Below are positions 1-5,229 of a stretch of DNA of 5,229 nucleotides, in pieces. Where the stretch lies: assembly GCA_937967725.1 (NCBI GenBank), contig CALBSY010000350.1:1-5229 (forward strand), read 5' to 3'. This stretch comes from an uncultured Alphaproteobacteria bacterium (GTDB lineage Bacteria > Pseudomonadota > Alphaproteobacteria > Caulobacterales > Aquidulcibacteraceae). Position 1 is the stretch's first letter. The number at the start of each line of letters is the position of its first letter. The translations under genes and the position numbers were made by a program. Under the pieces are notes generated by a model that worked only from the letters and a program-made list of their open reading frames with translations, ran no database searches and had not been told where the DNA came from.

Positions 1-808
1 CCATATCGGGCGCCAGCGCAGTGGTGTCTTCGTAAAGCGGCGTGAAAGCGCCGGCGACTTCGGCCCAGTCGCGCCACTCCGAGAACTGAATCAGCGCGCC
101 TTGCAGCATCCAGGGCGGAGCTAGCGGTTCGTAGCGGATACCGGGCCGCTCGAACGTGCGCCAACGACGGTCGATCACCCCATCGGATTCGCTTTGCGTC
201 GGTTGCGGCGGATCGCCAACCACGCGCTCGTGCATGGCGCGGCCGGCCGGCGTGCGCAGCCGCAGCCGCTGCTCCGTGATGCCCATCGGCGAATCGAAGG
301 GCATCCAGGCGGCGTGGCGTCCGCCCATCGACTTCCGCATGCCGTGCAGCGTGTAGGATGTTTCTACGACGTCGCCGACGCGCACGTCCGGCAGCGTCAC
401 GTGCACGGTGAGCCGGCCATCGAACAGCAGCCGCTCCATGTTGCGCTCGCGGCGCAGCACTTCGAAGAAGGCGGTGTAGGCGTGTTCCGTGCGTTGCCCG
501 TCGCGGATGACAGCGATCGAATGCACGTCGATGCGCTCACATGCGGGATCGAAGCTCACGCTGAATTGCGCCGCTCGTTCGGCGCCGGCCGTCGCCGTCA
601 CCATGTCGGCGTGACGGTAGAACCAGGCGCGCTCCGGGCCGGTGAGGTCAATCTGTGAATCGTCGAGCAGCACGCACAGCCCGGCCGCCACGAAGTGAGG
701 GTTCGGCGTCGCGGGGATGGGATAGGGTGAGAGATCGACCCACGCCGCAGGCGGCGTGACCGTCGCGCCAGGCGTGATCTGGCGCCGCTCGTTTCCGGAC
801 TGGTCCAT
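1..808 (-). CDS. DUF3857 domain protein, transglutaminase-like family (N-terminal part, 3' end outside window)
   Basis: Reading the minus strand from the ATG at 808-806 gives 269 codons with no stop before the window edge, so the C-terminal part is missing. The product begins MDQSGNERRQ. Residues about 22-170 match the DUF3857 pattern: a W-x-x-x-x-PYP-like segment near residue 23, then S-I-A-V-I-R-D-G (97-104), R-R-E-R-N-M-E-R (119-126), L-L-F-D-G, and the signature L-P-D-V-R-V-G-D-V-V-E (139-149) before S-Y-T-L-H-G. Residues about 240-260 (S-E-W-R-D-W-A-E-V-A) resemble the linker that usually precedes a transglutaminase-like catalytic core, which would lie outside the window. The N-terminus shows no signal peptide or membrane segment. 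The ATG at 808 is the only ATG/GTG/TTG in frame for at least 90 bases upstream. A GGGGAG sits only 2 bases before it, so its ribosome-binding site is poor. The family has no firmly established role; a protease or transglutaminase-like activity is inference. The gene is divergent from the next one. Confidence 0.85.
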   Translation of the reverse strand, partial: MDQSGNERRQITPGATVTPPAAWVDLSPYPIPATPNPHFVAAGLCVLLDDSQIDLTGPERAWFYRHADMVTATAGAERAAQFSVSFDPACERIDVHSIAVIRDGQRTEHAYTAFFEVLRRERNMERLLFDGRLTVHVTLPDVRVGDVVETSYTLHGMRKSMGGRHAAWMPFDSPMGITEQRLRLRTPAGRAMHERVVGDPPQPTQSESDGVIDRRWRTFERPGIRYEPLAPPWMLQGALIQFSEWRDWAEVAGAFTPLYEDTTALAPDM

Positions 809-924
809 GGCTCCCCGTCCGACCAGCCTTACCGCAACGAAAGATCGAAGCGAAGGTCCGATTTCGGCGTGCAGCAGTCGGGTGTGGTTCCTAGATAACA
901 CTGGTCTCTCACGGAGGTCCCTCA
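809..924. promoter_or_regulatory. Divergent intergenic region between the DUF3857 gene and the PEP mutase-like gene
   Basis: These 116 bases separate two start codons facing away from each other and must hold the 5' signals of both genes unless either is transcribed from further away. For the plus-strand gene, CCTAGATA at 890-897 resembles the alphaproteobacterial -10 form (T-A-N-A-W-C read as TAGATA, 892-897) and would put a transcript start near 904, about 21 bases before the ATG. I cannot find a convincing -35 at 16-18 bases before it (869-874 reads GTGCAG). No confident promoter was found for the minus-strand gene. No small ORF or RNA gene is evident. Confidence 0.4.
913..917 (+). promoter_or_regulatory. 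Shine-Dalgarno site of the PEP mutase-like gene
   Basis: GGAGG lies 7 bases before the ATG at 925. It is the strongest ribosome-binding site in the window and fixes the start codon. By contrast, polA has almost none. Confidence 0.8.
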
Positions 925-1725
925 ATGTCCGCCCGTCCAACCGACGCTGCCGCGTTTCACGCTCTGCACCGCGACTTTCTCATCCTTCCGAACGCCTGGG
1001 ACGCCGCCTCGGCGCGGGTGATCCAAGAGGCCGGCGCCAAGGCGATCGCCACGTCGAGCGCCGCCGTAGCGTGGGCGCACGGTTATGCCGACGGGCATCA
1101 CTTTCCGGTCCAAAAGCTGATCGCCGCGGTTGAGCAAATCGCGCGCGTGGTGAGCGTGCCGATCACCACCGACGCCGAGGGCGGCTACGACGACGATCCG
1201 GCGAAGGTCGCCGCGAACGTGACGGCGCTGATCGACGCAGGCGCTGTCGGCATCAATATCGAGGACGGCAAGCAGCCGCACGAATTGCACGTGAAGAAGA
1301 TCGAGGCCGTGCGCGCCGCGGCGGAGAAGGCGGGCGTCGATCTCTTCATCAACGCGCGCACCGATGTCTATCTCAAGAAGCTAGCGCCCGAAGATGCGCT
1401 CAACGAAACGCTGCGCCGCGCCCGCGCCATCAAGGAAGCCGGCGCCAGCGGCCTGTTCGTGCCCGTCGCCGCCACGCAAGACTTAGCCGCGCTGGCGGAG
1501 GGCGCGGGTCTGCCGTTGAACGTGATGGCGATCCCCGGCCTGCCGGACGCTGCCGAACTGAAGGCGTTGGGCGTGAAGCGGCTTTCCGCCGCCACCGGCG
1601 TCTTCAACGCCGCCCTGGCCGGCGCCCGCGAAGCAGCCGAGGATTTCCTGCGCGACGGCGACGCCGACACGCTCTGGCAACGCCGCGGCCAGCCGCTGGA
1701 ATACAACAAGCTGTTTGGCGGATGA
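925..1725 (+). CDS. Isocitrate lyase/phosphoenolpyruvate mutase superfamily protein
   Basis: The 266-residue product is a single-domain alpha/beta-barrel enzyme of the PEP mutase/isocitrate lyase superfamily, predicted cytosolic. Landmarks are L-P-N-A-W-D-A-A-S-A (21-30), T-S-S-A-A-V-A-W (43-50), Y-A-D (D55), T-T-D-A-E-G-G-Y (81-88), N-I-E-D (111-114) and N-A-R-T-D (143-147). By position, D55, D83, E85 and E113 match the Mg-site acidic residues and R145 the carboxylate/phosphonate-binding Arg of characterised members. The mobile loop after N-I-E-D is short: the K-[KR]-C-G-H lyase signature is absent, and so is the long PEP mutase loop. It is therefore unlikely to be a true isocitrate or methylisocitrate lyase. 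The family also includes oxaloacetate decarboxylases and C-C or C-P bond hydrolases, so I do not assign a reaction. The start is supported by GGAGG 7 bases upstream. The gene ends in TGA 31 bases before polA and could be co-transcribed with it. Confidence 0.9.
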   Translation: MSARPTDAAAFHALHRDFLILPNAWDAASARVIQEAGAKAIATSSAAVAWAHGYADGHHFPVQKLIAAVEQIARVVSVPITTDAEGGYDDDPAKVAANVTALIDAGAVGINIEDGKQPHELHVKKIEAVRAAAEKAGVDLFINARTDVYLKKLAPEDALNETLRRARAIKEAGASGLFVPVAATQDLAALAEGAGLPLNVMAIPGLPDAAELKALGVKRLSAATGVFNAALAGAREAAEDFLRDGDADTLWQRRGQPLEYNKLFGG

Positions 1726-1756
1726 CCGGCCGCGCCGAAGCGCCTAGATAGGCGCG
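1722..1756 (+). promoter_or_regulatory. Candidate polA promoter giving a possibly leaderless mRNA
   Basis: ATGACC (1722-1727, sharing the TGAC core with TTGACA) lies exactly 17 bases before TAGATA (1745-1750). TAGATA fits the alphaproteobacterial -10 form TANAWC at 5 of 6 positions but TATAAT at only 3. A -10 ending at 1750 predicts a transcript start at 1757, the A of the polA ATG, meaning no 5' leader. In line with this, there is no good Shine-Dalgarno site: only AGG at 1750-1752, 4 bases from the ATG. The -35 overlaps the TGA stop of the previous gene. This rests on motif matching by eye; read-through from upstream is an alternative. Confidence 0.35.
1740..1755. repeat. Perfect 7-bp inverted repeat directly before the polA start
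   Basis: GCGCCTA (1740-1746), a 2-base centre GA, and TAGGCGC (1749-1755) form a perfect dyad ending one base before the polA ATG. As DNA it could be an operator overlapping the candidate -10. As RNA, in a read-through transcript, GCGCC and GGCGC would form a 5-bp GC stem with loop UAGAUA, covering the translation start region. It lacks a T-run, so it is not an obvious intrinsic terminator. Confidence 0.7.
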
Positions 1757-4627
1757 ATGGCTAAGAAGCAGAACGCGCCGCGCCTCTTCCTGATCGACGG
1801 CTCCGGCTACATTTTCCGCGCCTATCATGCGCTGCCGCCGCTGACGCGCGCGTCGGACGGACTGAGCGTCGGCGCCGTGGCCGGTTTCTGCAATATGTTG
1901 TGGAAGTTTTTGGAGGAGATGAAGGCGAGCGAGGCGCCCACGCATCTCGCGGTGATATTCGACAAATCCGAAGTCACCTTCCGCAACGAACTTTATCCGG
2001 AGTACAAGGCCAACCGCCCGCCGGCGCCGGAAGACCTGGTGCCGCAATTTCCGCTCATCCGCGACGCCACCCGTGCGTTCAATCTGCCGTGCATCGAGAT
2101 GGGCGGCTTCGAAGCCGACGACCTGATCGCGACCTATGCGCGCCAAGCTGCGGGCCAGGGCGCAACCGTGAAGATCATTTCTTCCGACAAGGATCTGATG
2201 CAGCTGATCGTCGACGACGTGATCCAGCTCTACGATCCAATGAAAAATCGCGCGCTAGGGCCAGAAGCGGTGATGGAGAAGTTCGGCGTTACGCCGGACA
2301 AGGTCATCGACGTGCAGGCGCTGATCGGCGACTCGACCGACAATGTGCCGGGCGCGCCCGGCATTGGGCCGAAAACCGCCGCCGAACTAATGGGCATGTT
2401 TGGTTCGCTCGAAGCCATTCTCGAACGCGCGAACGAGGTGAAGCAGCCGAAGCGGCGTCAGACCCTGATCGATCACGCCGATCAGATTCGCCTCTCCAAG
2501 CAACTGGTCACGCTACGCGATGACGTGGAGGTGGAGGAGAAGTGGGAGAGCTTCACGGTGCGCGAGCCGGAAGCGTCAACTTTGCTTCAGTTTCTCGACG
2601 CGATGGAGTTTCGTACGCTGGGGCGGCGTGTTCGCGAACACTTCGCCAAAGAGAAGGGCGTTGAGATCGTGGCGCAGTACGCGGCTGCGGCCAGTGCGCC
2701 TGAAGCGGGTCCGTCGGCTGGGCCCGTGCTTGAAGCGGTCGAGAGAGAGTTCAAGCGCGACGCCTATCAGGTGCTGCGCGATCTGCCGGCGCTGGAGACA
2801 TACATCGCGCGAGCACGCGCCGCAGGCGTCGTCGCACTCGACACCGAAGCGGACGCGCACGACGCCGCGCGCGCTCAGCTTGTCGGCGTCTCGCTCGCGC
2901 TCGGCGCCAACGACGCATGCTACGTGCCGCTGGCGCACCGCGCCGCCGACCCGAACGCCGGCGAGTTGTTCGCTTCGGAGAAGGACGAGGGCAAACTTGC
3001 GCCCGATATCGGCCCGCAGATTCCGCGCGAAGCCGCGCTCGGAGCGTTGAGGCCGCTGCTGGAAGACAGTGCGGTCTTGAAGATCGGGCTCAACGTCAAA
3101 TGGGACATCGCGCTGTTCGCCAAGTACGGCATTACGCTGACGCCGTACGACGATCCGCTGCTGATCTCGTACGCGCTGTACGGCGGGCTGCATTCGCACG
3201 ACAAAATCGATCTGGTCGAGCAGCATATCGGACACACGCTGACGCCGTTCGCCGACATCGCCGGCAAAGGCAAAGCGCGTCTGCCGTACGAGATTATCGC
3301 GATTGAGCGCGCGGGCGCCTATTCGTGCGAACAGGCGGATGCGGCGCTGCGGCTGTGGCGCAAGTTGAAGCCGGAATTGGCGCGTGATCGGCTCATCACC
3401 GTGTACGAAACGCTCGAACGCCCGCTGCCGCCGGTGCTCGCCGCGATGGAACGCGAAGGCGTCAAGATCGATCCGCAAATGCTGTCGCGGCTTTCTGGCG
3501 ACTTCGCACAGCGTATGCTGCAATACGAACAGGAAGCCTACGAGCTCGCCGGCCGCGAGTTCAACATGGGCTCGCCGAAGCAGCTGGGCGAAATCCTGTT
3601 CGACGAGATGAAGCTGCCCGGCGGTTCGAAGACCAAGACCGGCGCCTGGTCCACCGACGCGACGATCTTGGAAGAATTGGCTGAAGAGCACGATCTGCCG
3701 CGCAGACTGTTGGATTGGCGCCAGCTCTCCAAGCTCCGCTCAACCTATACCGAAGCACTACAAGCGGCGGTGAATCCTGAAACGCGGCGCGTTCACACCA
3801 CCTACGCGCTCGCCGCGAGCACGACGGGGCGGCTCGCCTCCAACGACCCTAATCTGCAAAACATCCCGATACGCACCGAAGAAGGCCGGCGTATCCGCGA
3901 AGCATTCGTGGCGGAGAAGGGCAATGTGCTGGTCAGCGCGGATTACTCGCAGATCGAGCTCCGGCTGCTCGCGCACGTCGCCGACATTCCGCAGCTCAAG
4001 CAAGCGTTCGCCGACGGCGTCGATATTCATGCGCGCACGGCCTCGGAAATGTTCGGCGTGCCGGTGGAGGGCATGCCGAAGGAAATCCGCAACAACGCCA
4101 AGGCGATCAATTTCGGCATCATCTATGGAATCAGCGCATTCGGACTAGCGCGCAATCTTGGCATCGAGCGCGAGGAGGCCAGCGCCTACATCAAAAAGTA
4201 TTTTGAACGCTTTCCCGGCATCCGCGATTACATGGAAGAGACCAAGGCGTTCGCGCGCGCCAATGGCTACGTGAAGACCATCTTCGGCCGCCGAATCTGG
4301 ATTGCCGGCATCAAGTCGAAGAACCATCAGGAGCGCCAGTTTGGCGAGCGCCAAGCCATCAACGCGCCGCTGCAAGGCGCCGCCGCCGACATCATTCGGC
4401 GCGCCATGGTGCGCCTGCCCGAGGCGATCGCGCGGCAAGGCCTGAAGTCGCGCATGCTGCTGCAGGTGCACGACGAACTCGTGTTCGAGGCGCCGAAGGC
4501 GGAGGCCGGCGCGCTTTGCCAACTCGCCCGCGAAGTGATGGAGGCCGCGCCCGAACCGGCGGTGCAGCTTTCCATTCCGCTGACCGTGGAAGCGAAAGCG
4601 GGCGCAACCTGGGGAGCCGCGCACTGA
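1757..4627 (+). CDS. polA: DNA polymerase I (5'-nuclease, 3'-5' exonuclease, polymerase)
   Basis: The 956-residue product is full length (E. coli PolA has 928) and acts in Okazaki-fragment processing and repair synthesis. The 5'-nuclease (about 8-295) keeps its acidic residues: D14, D69, E119, D121, D122, D144, D146, D192 and D195, with a helix-hairpin-helix P-G-I-G-P-K-T-A (201-208). An Ala-rich linker (about 305-330) follows. The 3'-5' exonuclease (about 335-545) has ExoI D362-T-E364 and ExoII N446-V-K-W-D450. ExoIII reads Y522-S-C-E-Q526-A-D528, with Gln where E. coli has D501, so proofreading may be weakened. An insertion at about 397-422 lengthens this domain relative to E. coli. The polymerase domain is intact: T-G-R-L-A-S-N-D-P-N-L-Q-N-I-P (690-704), motif A D729-Y-S-Q-I-E734, motif B R778/K782/F786/Y790, and motif C H905-D906-E907. 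The start is supported by the usual short lead before F-L-I-D-G-S-G-Y, despite almost no Shine-Dalgarno site. The stop overlaps the next ATG (TGATG). Confidence 0.98.
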   Translation: MAKKQNAPRLFLIDGSGYIFRAYHALPPLTRASDGLSVGAVAGFCNMLWKFLEEMKASEAPTHLAVIFDKSEVTFRNELYPEYKANRPPAPEDLVPQFPLIRDATRAFNLPCIEMGGFEADDLIATYARQAAGQGATVKIISSDKDLMQLIVDDVIQLYDPMKNRALGPEAVMEKFGVTPDKVIDVQALIGDSTDNVPGAPGIGPKTAAELMGMFGSLEAILERANEVKQPKRRQTLIDHADQIRLSKQLVTLRDDVEVEEKWESFTVREPEASTLLQFLDAMEFRTLGRRVREHFAKEKGVEIVAQYAAAASAPEAGPSAGPVLEAVEREFKRDAYQVLRDLPALETYIARARAAGVVALDTEADAHDAARAQLVGVSLALGANDACYVPLAHRAADPNAGELFASEKDEGKLAPDIGPQIPREAALGALRPLLEDSAVLKIGLNVKWDIALFAKYGITLTPYDDPLLISYALYGGLHSHDKIDLVEQHIGHTLTPFADIAGKGKARLPYEIIAIERAGAYSCEQADAALRLWRKLKPELARDRLITVYETLERPLPPVLAAMEREGVKIDPQMLSRLSGDFAQRMLQYEQEAYELAGREFNMGSPKQLGEILFDEMKLPGGSKTKTGAWSTDATILEELAEEHDLPRRLLDWRQLSKLRSTYTEALQAAVNPETRRVHTTYALAASTTGRLASNDPNLQNIPIRTEEGRRIREAFVAEKGNVLVSADYSQIELRLLAHVADIPQLKQAFADGVDIHARTASEMFGVPVEGMPKEIRNNAKAINFGIIYGISAFGLARNLGIEREEASAYIKKYFERFPGIRDYMEETKAFARANGYVKTIFGRRIWIAGIKSKNHQERQFGERQAINAPLQGAAADIIRRAMVRLPEAIARQGLKSRMLLQVHDELVFEAPKAEAGALCQLAREVMEAAPEPAVQLSIPLTVEAKAGATWGAAH
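4611..4616 (+). promoter_or_regulatory. Shine-Dalgarno site of the GFA-family gene, inside polA
   Basis: GGGGAG lies within the last codons of polA, 10 bases before the ATG at 4627. Together with the TGATG stop/start overlap it favours translational coupling of the GFA gene to polA. Confidence 0.55.
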
Positions 4628-5037
4628 TGGCGAAAAAGTCCATCCGCATTGAAGGCGGCTGCCATTGTGGCGCGGTGCGCTATGCAGTCTCGGGTAAACC
4701 CGAAGGCAGCATGATCTGCCATTGCCAGACTTGCCGGCGCGTTTCCGGCGCGCCGGTGGTGGCGTGGGTGAGCGTCGAGTCGGGCAAGTTCGAAATCGTC
4801 CGCGGCCATGCCAAGGCGTACGTTTCGTCCGGCGGGGTCCGGCGCCAGTTCTGCGGCCGCTGCGGCGCGCAGCTGACCTACGCCCGCGTTGACGACGAAG
4901 ACTCCATCGACGTCACCACCGCCACGCTCGACCATCCGGAAGCGTTCCCGCCTACGCACCATTCCTGGCTCAGCCACGATATCGAGTGGCTCGCGTTCGG
5001 CGACGGCCTGCCGACCTTCAAGAAGTCGCGCACATAG
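4627..5037 (+). CDS. GFA/CENP-V-fold zinc-binding protein (glutathione-dependent formaldehyde-activating enzyme family)
   Basis: The 136-residue product spans one GFA domain with all seven family cysteines: G-C12-H-C14-G-A-V-R-Y, C31-H-C33-Q-T-C36-R-R-V-S-G-A, and F-C76-G-R-C79-G. By comparison with the characterised Paracoccus Gfa, C12/C14/C76/C79 should hold the structural zinc and C31/C33/C36 the second zinc. The C-terminus, H-H-S-W-L plus W-L-A-F-G-D-G-L-P-T-F, is also typical. Original Gfa was reported to promote formation of S-hydroxymethylglutathione from formaldehyde and glutathione, but most family members are untested, and no formaldehyde dehydrogenase gene is nearby. The function is therefore known only at family level. 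No signal peptide is present, so it is likely cytosolic. The start ATG shares its A with the polA TGA stop, and GGGGAG lies 10 bases upstream. The gene is probably expressed from the polA transcript. Confidence 0.92.
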   Translation: MAKKSIRIEGGCHCGAVRYAVSGKPEGSMICHCQTCRRVSGAPVVAWVSVESGKFEIVRGHAKAYVSSGGVRRQFCGRCGAQLTYARVDDEDSIDVTTATLDHPEAFPPTHHSWLSHDIEWLAFGDGLPTFKKSRT

Positions 5038-5173
5038 GATCGCCGCGGCGGGCGGACACGAACTCGTGAGCGCGTTTCGTCGCGGCCAGGAAACCCCATT
5101 TCCCTTTGCCACATTCACGTCTAAGACTGGCGCCACCAATTATTACAGCGAAGACAGGAACCGGGCTCTCCCC
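5038..5173. promoter_or_regulatory. Intergenic region upstream of the chvI-like gene, with short dyads
   Basis: No gene is seen in these 136 bases. Three dyads are present: the perfect palindrome CGCCGCGGCG (5041-5050) just after the GFA stop, CACGA-AC-TCGTG (5057-5068), and GGAAA-CCCCA-TTTCC (5089-5103), which is followed by CTTT. None is a convincing intrinsic terminator, because stems are short and there is no long T-run. A weak candidate promoter is TTCACG (5114-5119), 18 bases, AATTAT (5138-5143), with a start near 5150. The right half is less GC-rich than the genes, as expected of a promoter region. The chvI-like ATG has only AGGAA (5156-5160), 13 bases upstream, as a possible ribosome-binding site. 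Confidence 0.4.
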
Positions 5174-5229
5174 ATGGCCACCATCGCCCTTGTCGATGAC
5201 GACGAAAACATCCTCGCTTCCTTGAAGAT
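5174..5229 (+). CDS. chvI: ChvI-like two-component response regulator (first 18 codons, truncated by window edge)
   Basis: The visible residues are MATIALVDDDENILASLK. The I-A-L-V-D-D-D start is the first beta strand and acidic pocket (D8, D9) of a CheY-type receiver domain. The whole stretch closely resembles the N-terminus of ChvI, the OmpR-type regulator paired with the sensor kinase ChvG (ExoS) in alphaproteobacteria, which responds to cell-envelope and acid stress. The phosphoacceptor Asp and the DNA-binding domain lie outside the window. With only 18 residues, response regulator is near certain but the ChvI assignment is provisional. If correct, a chvG-like histidine kinase is expected just downstream. 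The ATG is chosen because receiver domains normally begin this close to the first strand; its ribosome-binding site is weak. Confidence 0.65.
   Translation, partial: MATIALVDDDENILASLK

Noticed and set aside
194..658. Plus-strand open frame of 154 codons
   Set aside because: It lies antisense to the DUF3857 gene, whose minus-strand translation carries a clear family signature. The plus-strand product has skewed His/Arg/Ala composition and no recognisable motif.
756..1133. Plus-strand frame of 125 codons overlapping the start of the PEP mutase-like gene
   Set aside because: It overlaps a real gene in another frame, starts within the antisense DUF3857 gene and has no family features.
1715..1720. 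TTGGCG as the -35 of polA
   Set aside because: It resembles TTGACG but lies 24 bases from the candidate -10 TAGATA, too far for a sigma-70-type promoter, and it is within the coding end of the previous gene.
2576..3691. Minus-strand open frame of 371 codons inside polA
   Set aside because: Long antisense frames are common opposite GC-rich genes. The translation is rich in Arg and Gln with no domain, while the plus strand encodes conserved polymerase motifs throughout.
4516..4626. N-terminal extension of the GFA frame from an upstream ATG at 4516
   Set aside because: It would overlap polA by over 100 bases and add residues not seen in GFA proteins. The ATG at 4627 gives the normal family length and has a ribosome-binding site.
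5041..5050. CGCCGCGGCG as an intrinsic terminator of the polA-GFA transcript
   Set aside because: It is a perfect palindrome with no loop and no following T-run, so it does not fit an intrinsic terminator. Such palindromes are frequent in GC-rich DNA.
4327..5139. Minus-strand open frame of 270 codons spanning the end of polA and the GFA gene
   Set aside because: It runs antisense across two confidently identified genes and their junction, and its product has no recognisable motif.

Overview
The window is high-GC bacterial DNA with dense coding and strong GC bias at third codon positions. It looks alphaproteobacterial. The evidence is a DNA polymerase I with an extended 3'-5' exonuclease domain and a closing response regulator whose first 18 residues resemble ChvI, the alphaproteobacterial ChvG/ChvI regulator. 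A Caulobacterales/Hyphomonadales-type source is a guess; no rRNA or tRNA is present to confirm it.

Layout: (1) Positions 1-808, minus strand: the first 269 codons of a DUF3857/transglutaminase-like protein that runs off the left edge. (2) Positions 809-924: a divergent intergenic region. (3) Positions 925-1725, plus strand: a member of the isocitrate lyase/PEP mutase superfamily with a shortened active-site loop. (4) A 31-base gap holding a perfect inverted repeat and a possible promoter abutting the next start codon. (5) Positions 1757-4627: complete polA with 5'-nuclease, 3'-5' exonuclease and polymerase domains. (6) Positions 4627-5037: a small GFA/CENP-V-fold zinc protein that overlaps the polA stop by one base. 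(7) Positions 5038-5173: a 136-base intergenic region with short dyads. (8) Positions 5174-5229: the start of a chvI-like response regulator.

The three complete plus-strand genes are collinear and close together, so co-transcription is likely, particularly for polA and the GFA gene (TGATG overlap). No shared pathway links them beyond possible stress or repair themes. I see no mobile element, CRISPR array, RNA gene or clearly new multi-gene system.

The points most worth checking are a Gln in PolA where the third metal-binding exonuclease Asp (E. coli D501) is expected, and the architecture immediately before the polA ATG: an inverted repeat, a -10-like element spaced for leaderless transcription, and an octamer shared with the upstream region of the preceding gene.
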